From Strigamia acuminata (Eukaryota; Arthropoda; Chilopoda; Geophilomorpha; Linotaeniidae), in the NCBI GenBank assembly GCA_949358305.1, contig OX442314.1, forward strand, positions 27,885,118 through 27,949,117: 64,000 bases of DNA, in the 5' to 3' direction. Within the stretch, counting starts at the first letter, position 1. Each line of letters begins with the position of its first letter. Below, piece by piece: positions 12,005 through 24,527 of this stretch. The translations under genes were made by a program, and so were the position numbers. Below the pieces are notes generated by a model. It did no database searches. It saw nothing but the letters and a program-made list of their open reading frames with translations, and was not told where the DNA came from.

Positions 12005-13073
12005 TTACTGCCAATTTCTTTCGGCATCCATTTCGGCATCCCAATGAGCAAAAGTCATGGCAGCGTTAAATCGTTCGGGAAAACGTGCAACTGCTTCACC
12101 AATCAACACATCTTGAACGGTTTTGCACTTAGTGCTGCGGTTCAACTCCAGCATTCTGTAAACGGTTTCGTCGTCCAAATGTTGCAGTTTAATCTTCTGC
12201 AACAACCGAACGGCAGCTCGCTCTCTATTACGATCGCCGTTGCATTTCCACTTGAAAATGCACCGAGCGATCGCATTGGAGCAAGCAACGTCTTTGACAC
12301 ATTCAATTAAATAACGCATTTCGGATTCACTCAACAATTGTATGCTTTCATTCCTTGCTAGTGCTTCAATGTTACTTAGGATTAGGAATTGTAATAATTC
12401 ACAATCTCGTTGGCAGAGATCGAATTTAGTGGCCAAACTCCAAACTTTGGGGAACGTCCCCACACTGACGTCATCGGCTAATCGGTCCCAGCAATGACGA
12501 AGCAAATCATGAATTCGCATCAAATGACAGGTGGAAATTAATTCTGTCAGCAAGTCGTCATCCTTGTCCAAAACCGGCAATTGAGCGGTGTATAGGTAAA
12601 CAACGATGATTTCGATGACTTTTTTTTCGAATATTTGAAAATTAACTTCGCCCGAGTTCTTTTCCAACATATCTACAGTGAGCATGGCCTCGAAATAAGA
12701 GCAGGATGAAATTAAAACCACTTTGTGGACATGAATGACCCCGTCCATGCATCTTAGAACGACGTCCGTCCCGTATTGTTGTTGTCGCAGTTCCTCCATT
12801 TTGTTTCGCGTGCGAGTCAGTTGTTTGTATGCCATGCTGAAAGTACGGGAAGAAAAATTAAATTATTTTTTGGTTTCAATAAATTGAAATTAAATTAAAA
12901 TCAAACTTTTTGTCGAAGACGTGAATTAATTTTAGTGGCTCGAATTTTCGTTGATCGGTTCCGGTAACAGCACACTCGTAGACGGCTCGAATTGTGTTTT
13001 TATCTTCAAAATAAACAAAGATTTATGTATTAAACTATATAAACATGTAAGTAATTCAAGTACCTGATGACAT
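12005..13073 (-). CDS. BTB-BACK domain protein (copy 2, complete)
   Basis: Predicted exons are 13073-13064, 13003-12907 and 12836-12005, with phases that join exactly, giving about 312 residues. The N-terminal 45 residues are unique to this pair of genes. Next comes a BTB/POZ domain (about residues 50-165: TDVVLRC, VHKVVLISSCSYFEAML, FPKVW) and an all-helical BACK-type region (about 165-285). No Kelch repeats follow before the stop, so it is shorter than KLHL proteins. BTB-BACK proteins commonly act as Cullin-3 adaptors or scaffolds; that role here is inferred. The second exon is conserved at protein level with copy 1, which supports it as coding. The intron-2 donor is GTTTGA rather than GTRAGT in both copies. 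The upstream region carries the CTGCGCATGAGCAG motif. Confidence 0.8.
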
Positions 13074-13140
13074 TTTTTAATGTGGAACAAAGAGTGAAGC
13101 GATGACCCTGTTGTTCAAAGCGAAGCCTCCTTCATTCAAA

Positions 13141-13154
13141 CTGCGCATGAGCAG
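13141..13154. promoter_or_regulatory. NRF1-like near-palindrome upstream of BTB copy 2
   Basis: CTGCGCATGAGCAG, identical to the motif before copy 1, lies about 70 bases upstream of the predicted start codon. This is a possible promoter element. Confidence 0.35.
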
Positions 13155-13244
13155 TAGGCCGCCATGTTTACCCTTGAAAACAAATTTTCTCAATACATGT
13201 TTCGGCATAACAACAATAAAAATTCAAAATAAATAAATCTTATC

Positions 13245-13440
13245 TAAAATGAGAATTAATAAAACTTATAATTAAAGATTGGTTAGCGGCAGAACGACTT
13301 CTATTATAATTTTCACAAAAACAAAACATGAGTCACGCAGCCGATAATCCGATATATAAATCGGTCGTCGAAGCAGGGTTTTGTAAGGTTTCGGTTTTGT
13401 AAATAAAATATAAATTCGTGTTTTAATGATTATTTAAATT
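13245..13440. repeat. Upstream part of the BTB segmental duplication
   Basis: This segment is a diverged copy of about 11110-11300 in the same orientation. It includes a near-palindrome around CGATATATAAATCGG. With the gene parts, the duplication covers roughly 10.02-11.3 kb and 12.44-13.44 kb. The first interval is longer mainly because of the MITE. Confidence 0.65.
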
Positions 13441-13870
13441 GAAATAAATAAATACGAATAAAATAAATTTTCTGCTTCGGATTTCAGTCCAATATTCTCC
13501 GTAAATTCAAAACTCATAACCAGCTCAACTTTCTCGCGTCTTTTGGCAATGATTCCATCAGATGCAATTCAATAGATCTTGGATCTGCTTAACACTTCCT
13601 CATTCCCAAGTTAGGAAAAAAATAATAGAGTTACCAACTTCAGTATAATAATACATCCAAAATTTATGATGTAATGTAATGGTCGCCACATTAAATTGTA
13701 TATCATACAAAGTGTTGTGTATCATCCACCAAATTATTAACATTCCACGAAGACAACAAACCGTTTATCTATTCGTATTAATTCCAGTAAGGGAGACAGC
13801 TTAGACAAAAAAGGATTTGGGTCAAAATAGATTTAGTGTCAGAAAATATAGACAATTTCAAAGCGGCAAC

Positions 13871-14743
13871 ATGCTCATGAAATTCTTCCTCATTGCATTT
13901 ATCCGTAAGTTTCCCTTCATTCAGTCAAAAATACAATCATTTTATTTATTTATTTGCAGTTGCGACTTTTCTGGCACTTTCTAGCCAGAAAGAAACTTTG
14001 AAAATCTTCGATAAACAATGCAAAAAAACGGCTAATACAATTGATGAATGTTGGGTGAAACATTCGGAATTGCCAGACTGTGAAAACAGGTGCCAGAATT
14101 CATCAATCACGTATTCAAAACATTGTGTGCAAATATATATAATTTTTTTAATCAATTAGTGACCCGGTTGTTGTGTGTGGTCAAGACGCGTCGCAAAAAA
14201 TGCGTCTTTGCGACAAGGAAGTGCAAAAACAGAGCAAACAAATGGTCCGAAACTACGAAATTATTCACGACGCCGTGTGCGACAACGACCACACGCGAGA
14301 AGGTAAATATTTCAAAACACGGATACTTGGTCGCTGTTAATTTTCACATTTTAGAGTTCGAAAAGAAGCCGGCTTGTTGGTACACAGCTAGAAATTGCGC
14401 TATGAAGTTATTGAACAAGACAGCAACAGCTGTCGATTTGGATTCACTCGATTGCAAGTAAGAGTTTCGTTTGATTTCGATTTTCGCGACGTCATTTCGA
14501 ATTGTCGTCTTCAGGGATGCTGTGGACGAAGCTGCGGAGTGCTCTTCGTTTGACCCTTGGTGTTCCGACTTACACGAAAACATCACGCTCGCAGTCTACG
14601 AGAAATCGGATTGCGGAAGTCCGTATCCGGACGAAGAGAAATTAGTGAGTTCAGCTCTGAAATTGGACACGTTTAACGTTGTTTTGCTTGCATTTTTTGT
14701 ATTTACAAAATCGTATTTCGACGCTTGCATTTATACTTACTAA
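13871..14743 (+). CDS. Secreted cysteine-rich protein of unknown function, five exons
   Basis: Exons 13871-13904, 13960-14110, 14160-14302, 14355-14457 and 14515-14743 join in phase to 219 codons and TAA. The four introns are only 49-57 bases long and all GT-AG. The start (MLMKFFLIAFIL...) gives a clear signal peptide. The mature chain has 13 cysteines spread through DEC, DC, RC, VCG, LCD, VCD, ACW, NCA, DCK, ECS, WCS and DCG contexts, then a hydrophobic C-terminal stretch of about 20 residues. That tail could be a membrane anchor or lipid-anchor signal. I do not recognise the family. The spacing recalls repeated Cys domains of nematode and arthropod secreted proteins, but no assignment is justified. 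Exact phase closure over five exons makes the gene model itself strong. Confidence 0.72.
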
Positions 14744-15305
14744 AAAATAAATTAAAAATTAAATTAAATTAAATTAAAATAAATAAATTCGTGGCTTCGC
14801 ATTCAGGTTTATAACTTATTTGAATCTTATTGCACAGCTTGTTTCAGTAGTTTTTTAAAACAAAAGGCAAGTTATTGCAAAAATAAATGTAGCGAAAAAA
14901 ATAAATTCATTTTTAAATTCAAAGTTGTATCACTTCGTGTCATTCAATGATTTGGTAATAAAAAAATAAGAAAGAAATCATGTCGGTACACCATTTCCTT
15001 TATAAACTATCACATTTCCTTCCCTTGACCTACAAATTTCAATGGCGCTTCAGCTCCCAACACATCATCTCTTCATGTGGCGTCGTTTTTCATAAATCAC
15101 GTTGCTATTGCATCACGTTTTGTCTTCTCTTTATTAATTTTTATATCTTTAAAAAAAAAAAACACTTTCGATAACATCTAAAGAATTTGGGATTTTATTT
15201 TTCTTTTTTCTTCACACTTTCTATTCACAAATTTAAAAACGAGTCAAAAAACCAAAAAAAAAATACATGCTTTGTTTTCTCAGTATAATTAAATATCCAA
15301 AAACG
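14744..15305. other. Short intergenic region between convergent genes
   Basis: AT-rich DNA with AATAAA-type signals just after 14743 (AAAAAATAAATTAAAAATTAAA) and no gene recognised. The flanking genes converge here. Confidence 0.55.
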
Positions 15306-16376
15306 CTACAAGACCGTGAAAGTATTTAATGGCTGCATCGGAACTGGCAAATAATCTTCAGTACGTTTCGGCTCGTAAATATTTCTGCGCGTTACGCATC
15401 CCAGTCGAGTGTCGGGCTGCACGCACGCAGTGCATTTTTTCGCAACATAATCCTCGTAATAATTTGTGTCCTTCCAAGTCAGCATTTTGTTGTCAACAGT
15501 AACCGGGTACATCAAAGGCACTGTCAATTTCCAAACAAGAAATTATTAATTCAACCTTTTTCTCCTGACCCACGAACATCTGGTGATGGTTTATTGAACT
15601 AAATTGCTATGAAATGCGCGTTAGAGCCAGCCGACACACGGTACGGCTCTACTGCGTGACAATACGTACTCATTCCACTGCATGGAATGCGAGTTGGTTT
15701 CTGGGATACGGATTTCACAGCATCTTTCACCCGTTTCACTTCGTTGAAATAAGATACTCTCTCGACCGTATTCATAGTGTATGGAGGGTTGTAGAATTCG
15801 TTGTTTTTAACAAACGGCACTTCCGCCAAATTTCTATCACCTGAAAACCAAACGTGCATCAATTTAAATCATTCCTACACGATTCAAAAATCACCATTTA
15901 AGTCCGAATCGTAATCTCTGGTCTTGGTCGTACTGCAAGTGTCAGCATGCTCTTGAAGGGAAACGACCTCCTTCATTTTTTCAACCGCTGCTGGATTTTT
16001 TGGCTTGTATTTGTATTTTTCAGGGAATTTAGACTTGACGAGAGGCTGAAAGACGATTTCAAGTTAGTCATAATTATTTTATTGTTATTTTTGGGAGAGA
16101 TTTTACCACTCCAATAGTAGGACTCCAAGTGAAGGATTCCATCATTGGATTTCCATTGGCACAATGGTTTGTCAAGTCCTTTCTTTGGTAATCAGTTTTG
16201 TAAACTGAGTTGTAAGTGTCGTAGAAATTTTCGTTTCCTAATGGAGAAAGAAGAAACATGATTAAAAATCTATTTGAAGGTTGTGCAGAAATGATATGTG
16301 GTTGATGTAGCCGTGATAGTGTTAGAAGCAAAGTAAAGTAAAACAATAAACGATTTTTAAGTGCACGTACGTCCAT
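15306..16376 (-). CDS. Conserved-looking 235-residue protein, possible axonemal microtubule inner protein
   Basis: Minus-strand exons 16376-16367, 16237-16107, 16045-15895, 15840-15640 and 15520-15306 join in phase to exactly 236 codons including the stop. The protein has no signal peptide or membrane helix. It is rich in Tyr, Asn, Pro and Lys with short motifs such as [38 protein letters not shown] and [12 protein letters not shown]. Short Tyr/Asn/Pro motifs of the type T-x-Y-x-x-x-Y are common in small microtubule inner proteins of cilia and sperm flagella. That link is a guess from composition. If the fourth exon is not spliced it ends at a TAG at 15601. The start uses the first ATG after an untranslated stretch, with a donor 10 bases downstream. 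Confidence 0.62.
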
Positions 16377-17169
16377 TATTGCCGGCAATAGTTATTTTTA
16401 AGGCTACTAGATGGCAGAATAAGCAGTAAAGAGCGCCTTAATATCTTACTATATGTTATTTGATTTAAAAAAAGACATTTCCTCTTTGGATATTTAATTT
16501 TTGGTGGAAAAATAACTCGCAAAAAAATCCTTTCTGTATTACAAAAAAGTAAAAAGCAAATATATATTTAAAAACGAATCGTAGAGAATTTCAAAAACAA
16601 CTATTCGCCCCTAGATGGTGCTCACTGCTTAAACCTTCGTTTCACGACGCTCCAGACACTAATATACAATAAACGTGTTTTTTTCCCACACTGACTCAAA
16701 TGTTATGACTATAAAGTGTTATGAACTAATCGCATGTGCAATTCAAAGAGATAGGGGAGAAAAAAAACGTGTTTGCGCCTTACAGATGGTGTATATACAA
16801 TATACGAGGTCGCGATTGCCGTCTGCTTATGGATTTGCATACTTAAATTTGTTTGTTTTTTAATGCGAGGGGAAAAAAAAAATTCAAAATGCATACAACG
16901 CCATCATCACATTAAATTACAAAACACAAAAACAAAAAACATCTCCCCTAAAACAATAAAAATTAGTTTAACGACATCAATGGCGCTAAACAAATTGAAA
17001 ACAAACAAAATAGTAATCACAAATCTATTTAATACAAAAAAATATATAAATATTAATATAAATATTAATTTTTCACCATTTCCAACACGGAATTTCCGCG
17101 TAATTCGATATTTGTCATCACATTTCGCTCCTCAACCACTTTTCCCCCACCCAAACACAAAGCAAAAGG
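16377..17169. other. AT-rich intergenic DNA
   Basis: No gene recognised. Low-complexity A-rich sequence dominates 16880-17080. Short open frames on both strands lack conserved features. Confidence 0.5.
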
Positions 17170-20100
17170 TGTTATGACACTTTCCCATACTCATCACACC
17201 CACAGGGGTCGAATGGAGGAGTCCCTTGAGTGGCGGACCCCCACAGTTGGGGGGGATCAATCGGCGATTGAAAGCCAAAGGGATCGCTTAAATGGGATTA
17301 AGCTGAGTCGGCCAATTAACTCGAACCAGCGGCTGCGCCTCTTCCCTATCTATCTTGACACTCGTCAAAGTCACGTGACTCTCAACCCATCCTTGACGCA
17401 TCTGTCAAACGACCACCCGGTGACCCAAACAACAATGTTCCTCTTTCCACCCGGTGTTGAAACGGTTAAGAGCATTTTTTTCCTCCACCCCCGGAGCCGT
17501 GATGCGAAATGACCAAACGGATCCATTACGAGCGACCTAATCCCATCTCCATGTGAATGGATGCGTCATGGGATTAAATAGCGGCTTCGGACGCGGCCAC
17601 CCCACACAAACACGTGGTCGCGCGCATGCGCACGGATTAGCGGGGTCATGAGTAGAGTGGGAACGCGAACGGACCGCACGTGCGCGACCGTCGTGAATAA
17701 ACGTTGGACGCGTTTTCTCCCAATTCGTCGTCCCCGACCCCCCACCCCACCTCCCCCCTCGAGAGCTTTTTTCAATTAGAAGCAATTAGGAGGCCGTAAT
17801 GGCCCTTGAAGGGGGGAAGACAAAAATTGGCGCGAGTCGCAGACGCCACTCACGGATGACGCATGACGCCCGCACTAATCATGGGATCGGTAGCCGAGCA
17901 ATTACTTTGGATGGTAATTTGCTCCCGCGATGAAATTTCAAAGCTGGCTTCCCCTCGGGGTCAAATGGAAGCAGTTCCCGGTGCGAGTCTCCTACACACA
18001 AAAGCCGAATTTCGTTTGCAACGCGGAGAAATACGAGGGGATTATTGCAGCCCGATTTAAATCGTTCCATTAGGGTTTTTAACCCTCCCAAACTCGTGCG
18101 AAAGGGTCAATTTTCTATTTGTTTTATTTATTTTTCACAGAAATAAAGAAAAATGTGCATTTTGGAAGGTTTTCACGGGTTTTATTTGATTTTTGCACTT
18201 TCCAGCCGTGTTGTGAAGGACACCGCGCTCAATCAGCATCCCGCGTTCAATGAGAACATTGAGAGCATGCGCAGAGGATACCATTTTGAATTGGGCATGT
18301 CAGAGGGGAAAATTGTTAGGTTTATACACGTGTAGGCGTTTTAAACGTTTCGTTTAGGAACTTCTTTACGGACCACCATGAAGTATTCGCAACACGAAAC
18401 TATCTAATGCGCTTAATACGGGCAATGGCGGATTACCAATAAGGCGCATTATAGGCAGGTGCAATGGCGTTATAGCAAGCGGGGGTGCAGCGCGTGCGGT
18501 TGTCACGGGCCCACGAGCCTAGAGGATAAAAACCGACTGTATATATCTCGCCAAATACCGAAAAATCTTCGCTACGACTGCTAAATTTGCACACAAACCC
18601 ATTGACCTATTGCGACCCCATTGGGCAGGTGCCTTATATAGGGACCCCCAGGGTTTAGGGCCAGACAGAATTAATTTTTTTCCCACCCAAAAAAATTCAA
18701 TCTTTTTTTTTACTTCAAGGGTCAATTTTCACACCTGAAGTGGTCAAATGAAAAAAAAAAATTAATTTTGTCCATCAAAAAAAAAAAAAATTTCAAAAAT
18801 TTCAAAAAATGAAAAAGTAAAGTTGAATAATAGAAAAATAAAAAAGATTTTGCTTCGTGACTAAATTACAAACGTGAAATTAACTCTAAAGCAGTTAATC
18901 GCGCATTCCGCAATGCGAAGTGCATCGCCATTCGTCGGCAGGCAAATCGTCATTGAAAGCCGCGTGCATCAGAGCCGGCACGCGTCATCGGGGTCATCTC
19001 AGGTAGTCAATTGTGTATCAGCAAAGTTGTTCAAAGAGGGCTTTAAGACGTCGTCGATGTCGAACAGGGACATTTCTTACGCGCCACTAAACGGCGTTAA
19101 AAGGGCGCGGGGAAGGCGAAGAGAAGAGAAGAGAAGAGAAGTGAGAGACAAGATTGAAAGGCGTGCGCTCCTTGCCTGCACTTTGCATTTCAAGCAGATT
19201 GCTGCAATTCTCGCACCCACACGCGCCCGCCCTCAAAGTGATGGACGGCCACTCGAAGCCCCCTCTTTGCCTGCCAACTGAAACGAATATTCTACGACTT
19301 ATTTTTACGAGGTACAACATACAAAACCTACTCGTTCGGATCAAGTGGAGGGCGAAGGAGGCGAAAGCAACAATTGATTCAAAATAAAATCAAAATCCAA
19401 ATAAAAAACAAATAAAACCAACACATTTAACAATTTCGTGCATCTTTAATTAATTATTTAACTTATTGTGCGGGTCAAAATATTGTCAATGAGTTGTGTG
19501 TGCGGTTAATGGGTGTTGTGTAAGGAACTGGTTTTTAATTGCTTTAATAAATCTAGCTGCAGGCAGCCGTGATTGAATTTAATGCGGCTGGGTGCAGTGA
19601 TTCACGGCCCGAAGGTCGGTTGCGAGTCCTCCGAGTCGTCTTCCGGTTTGCGTGAGAGAAATGATGCCTTCCAATCGAGTTTGCATCAGAGCGCGTGCGC
19701 ACAAGACTTCCCTTCTCGGTAGGGAAGCACGCCTCGCAGCCAACGGAAGGAACTGTTGTCGACATTAAAATGCGGGTAAAAAAGTGGCCAGACCTTGATC
19801 GCGAGAAAATAAAAGTGGATTTATGATGTGAAAAATGCTAAGGTCGGTTACTCGGTTCGGCTTGCCTGCGCGGTTTAGGTGAGTTGCAGGGAAGCTTTCG
19901 TGTGGAAACTTATACCAACAAAAAAATTGCGATGAATTATCAGTTTTGATTCAATTTTTTTTTATATATATATATAAATAAAAAAAAATAAAAAAAAAAT
20001 ATATTTTTTTTACACATCAAAAAATTCGTGTAATTTTGATTGGCGCGTTTGACAAGATGTCGAAGCCCATAAACCCGGCGCGATGACAACATTAATGCAG

Positions 20101-21794
20101 GACGAATCAATGGTGAGAAAATGTACGTCTGTCAAGAAATTCCACATTATAAATCTCCCCCACAAAAAAAAAAAAAATCAAAAGAAAAATTCTAACTTTA
20201 AACTTAAAAAAAAAATAATAATAAATAAATAAATAAAAAAAATCTAAAAAAAAAATTATTATTGTGATTTATTTGTCTGCGCGCGTGAAATTGGATCATC
20301 GTCACTATCGGTGTCACCCGCAAAAAGAAAGGCTTCTTCCTTGCCCTTTCTTAATTGGCACTCAATCGCAGCAGAGTCCTCTTGTGGAGTCTCCAGTTTC
20401 ACCTTACCCATGACGGGGCCGTGCACTGCAGATGCGCCATGACCCCCATTACGAGGCTAAGTGGGCCATTTGGCGCGGCACCTCTGCCTTGGCGGCGTTG
20501 CTCACCCGTGCCAAAGATGGCAGAACGACTCCCACGCGCACCCTTTTCTCGCCGGAGGGCGTCCAAGCCACTGTTTCATGTGCCGACACCATCTTTGAAC
20601 CTCTTTTTCATCCGCAAACAAGCCGACACACACTTATTAACACCCATAAACCCACGCCCCAGCCAATCTAATAATAAAATCCAAATCAAAAAAAAAATTT
20701 TGCACGTTGTCAACAGATGGAGTGGACGAATCAACAATAAACATTTTGATTTGATGTGAAAATGGCCGCGTCAAGTCGTCAATTCGCCGTGGGAGGACGG
20801 AAAAATGGGCCGGAGAGTCGGTCGTCTGGGGACGGATCACATTCGAGCCTCGAGTCGCAGACTGGGGAGGTGCAGGGCGAGCGAGACAAACACCTGTCAC
20901 ACATGGCGCCTTCTGCACCTGATGGAACAAATGACGTCAAATTCGGGCACGATCAAAGCCAAAGCGAGTGTTGGCAGTGAAATCCATCCGTGTGTGACGC
21001 GTCAATACTTCTTTTTGTGGACGTCGGAGGCGCCCATTAGGGGTTTTATTTACACTTTTTGTGATTTTCCCGCCCGCATCTGTTCGTGTTTAATGCCTTT
21101 GTTGTTGGCGCGTGGTGAGCGCCGGATTAAATGTAAACATCACACGTGGCTGATTAATAGGACAAAAGATGGGTCGAGTAAGTACGCCAACGACAAACTA
21201 CGCATGCGTGGTGCGGACGGAAGTGCGTGCCGCGAGTCTAGTGCCCACAAATAATATTTATATTGTGCAGGGTCGAGCTGGAACCTATAATTGACTCGAT
21301 TAAGCGCCCATTAGTAGGAGAGGGGAACAATAATTTCGAGTGAGGAGTCGGCCAAAAACAAGTTGGCAGCATTGAACCGTCTGCGGGTAAATAGAATACT
21401 GTGTGGGACGTTTTAATTTCTAAGGGTTTGGTTTGGGGAATTTTAAAACTATATACTTTAGTCTGTCGTGATTCTTCATGCTTCTGTCTGTTTTTTTTTT
21501 TAATGTAGTTTTATGACCTGTTTGTGTGGTTTTTTGGTGTTTCTGTAGTGAGATTATTTCCATTTTTTGTTGTTCTTTCTTTTGTGGCTGATTTTAGATG
21601 AAAGGAATAATTTGAGAAAATGATTCTCACTATAGCGAGAATATTCGTACGGGTTCTTTCATTTTTCTTTCTTAAATAACCAATCTCAAGTCATGTTTAA
21701 CGAGAATCCCGTGTTAAATTGAAGATTTTTGTCCGTAAATGCTTTCATTGAGCGCATAGGATGCTGAATGATCGTGGTATCTTTAACAACTGCG

Positions 21795-22085
21795 GATGGA
21801 AAATGCAAAAATGCATTTATCAAGTCCAAAAATGCATTTTTCAAGTCCAAAAATGCATTTTTCCAGTCAAAAATTCATTTTTTAAGTCCAAAAATTAATT
21901 TTCCAGTCAAAAAATGCATTTTCCAAGTCCAAAAATGCATTTTTCATGTCAAAAATGCATTTTAAAAGTCCAAAAATGCATTTTTCCAGTCCAAAAATTA
22001 ATTTCTATATGCCTAAAATGTATTTTAATCTACAAAACGCACTTTTTATGTGCAAAAATCAACTTTTTGAGATCAAAAATTTATT
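21795..22085 (+). repeat. Minisatellite of about 18 bp (AAGTCCAAAAATGCATTT)
   Basis: About twelve imperfect units of the type AGTCCAAAAATGCATTTTTC run head to tail, degrading towards 22085. Open frames across it are products of the repeat. Confidence 0.85.
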
Positions 22086-23184
22086 TTCACACACCATATT
22101 TACCGTACAATACTAAAAAAAACAAATGCAGATTCCTATAAAACAAACAATTGAACCATTTTTGCCTATATACAAATGACTTAAACATCAATCACTTTAA
22201 AACAACCCACAAGTAACTCAACACAACACAAATTTTTCTCGCATTGAAACACTATACATCTCACCACCCGAAATCACTCGCCTTTTAATCACACCACTAC
22301 AAGGCGAAATAAAGTCATGATACATGTAACCAAAACCCCGATAAGTCAGAGAAAAACTCGTCCCCCTCCCTCCCTCCCCCTTTGTGGTTTTATTGGGTTT
22401 CCACAATTCCCCTCCTTTAGGGTGCTGTCAATCGAGAGATGAGCAAAAAGATCCCTCCGGATCGAGATGGTGCAACGTGATAGGAGCCGACAAAATGGAG
22501 GAAGAGGAGAAGGTGGAGGAGGAAGAGGAACGAGTCGGGTGGCGAGCGATATATAAAGCGACAAAAGGAAATGCGTGTTCACCGAGCCAAAAGGCCACCC
22601 CTGGGGGGAGGGGGGAGTCCAACATCACCTTTCACCTTGGGTGCCACGGGATGCGCTTCAGTAATTGGCCAAGCATCGCCTCGGCTTCGTTGTTCCCACT
22701 TCGGCAAACCCTTTCGGACCGTGACAAGCGGCCGAGCAGCGCTTGATCGCCGATAAATAATTCATTGGGATCAGTCAACTGATCAGACGCACGTGCGCCC
22801 TCTTTAAAGTACGCGAAATTGGTGACTAATGTAACCCGAACCGCCCCCATTTTACTTGAAACGCTTTTCTATTTCGCGACTTAAATCTCGTGAAATATTC
22901 ATGGAGAAATAAATGTTGCTTTTCGAATTATCGCTCCGTCGTTTGCATCGTCGGCGATCAGCGCTCGTTGCGGGAGAAATCGTCGTCGGGTAATTAACAT
23001 ATAATAATGATTCGTTGGGCGTGTTGGAAATGCGAAATTAACACTCGTCTAATGAGTAATTAGCGCGTAATTAAAGGGTTGCTCGATGGAATTGCATCAG
23101 CAACAAGCGGGGATTATGTCATCGATTGTTACTCGAATGCGGCGCTAATTAATACGGGTTTTGTGGGGTGGTGGAAATGGGCGG

Positions 23185-23434
23185 GAAAAATTTTTTTTTT
23201 TTTATTTTATATATATATTTTTTTTTTATAAAAAAAAAAAATTAAAAAAAAAAATTAGATGAGATATATTTTTGATGGACAAGCCCCCTTCTACTTTCGA
23301 TTGATCTGGAACACTGACTTTTATCTTCATTTCCATCACAAGAGAAAAGGTCAGGGTCAGAAAGAAAAGTAAGCGATGTCAATCATGGTTTTTGAGTTGA
23401 TTTTTTTTTTCACGGTTAGTAATTTGAAAATAAT

Positions 23435-23475
<41 letters not shown>

Positions 23476-23500
23476 TAATGGATTTAAAAAAAAAAAAACT
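23185..23500. repeat. Poly(T)/poly(A) low-complexity tracts
   Basis: Two clusters of long T runs and A runs, at about 23190-23255 and 23400-23495, the longest close to 30 T. Such tracts may be assembly-sensitive. Confidence 0.9.
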
Positions 23501-24295
23501 CTTGGTTTTTATATAAACTGCTTCTGGAATTTAAATTGATGTTTTGAAGTTTGTCGGCATGGAATTTTCGTTCAGACTTGTTTGATTGTTTCACATGTCA
23601 AAGATTGAACACAAAAAAAAAATACAAATCTTGAATTTTAAAAACCACAAAGTGTATTTGCATTACAACATCTGTCTTAAATTATAGTTTCCTATCAAAC
23701 ATATGCGACTGAAACGAAATTAACCCTAAAAACTGCTAAATTCCCACTAAATAAACCACGCTTTCTATCTACAACTTCAAAAACAACGTTGCAACAATGC
23801 TACAATAATGAAACATGTCTCATCACAACCCACCATCAAATTCTACATATCTGCAATAATTTGCAAAATAACAGCAGGGCAGATCTTACATTTTCGGCTC
23901 CCTGAAGCTTGAACTGTTCTAGGGCCTCTTTGCAACCAGCAACGGGGTCTGGATAACTACTTTAAACTCCATTACCGACTGCTGAACAAAATAAAATTAT
24001 TTTGTATTGAATTACCGTATAATCTATCATCAATATTATTATAATTATTATTATTACCGGTATTTAAAAACTCGTACTCGTATACAGTTGTGAGAACCAA
24101 ATAAGACTCGTGAAGATGAAGGAACTAATGAATTTATTTTCTGCCTAAATATGATTTAAAAACAGTTGATTTTGATATTTGATATATTAAATGATATATT
24201 AAATATTGATATTAATCGATATTACTCGTTAATAACCGCGGAAATAATAACCGCAGAAAAAAATGATAATTTTAAAATCAGGATACCATAATGAA

Positions 24296-24527
24296 TAAAG
24301 CCCGGATAAATGCATAAATGCGTAGGAACTATTTTTATTCAATATATAAAGCCCAAATTGGCTATTAATGCATATTTTCCAAAAATGAGAAAATAAATGC
24401 ATAAATCGCCATTTTTCCGGAAAAAAAAGGCGATTTATTTTTAGTTCGCATAAAATGGAATTTTTGGTGCATATTTTACGCGCATAAAACGAATTTTATT
24501 TTACATAAACATCCGAGGTATAAAACC
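24296..24527 (-). repeat. Dispersed MITE-like repeat, copy A
   Basis: This segment is an inverted, diverged copy of 40560-40713. Shared landmarks are CCGGATAAAT...ATGCATAA near one end, TTTTTATTCAAT, and ATTCGTTTTA near the other. The ends (CCGGATA/TTTATGC type) are weak inverted repeats. Part of the same unit also occurs at 2756-2800. Confidence 0.55.

Noticed and set aside
21795-22085. CRISPR-like array
   Set aside because: Units are contiguous imperfect minisatellite copies without unique spacers, and the genome is eukaryotic.
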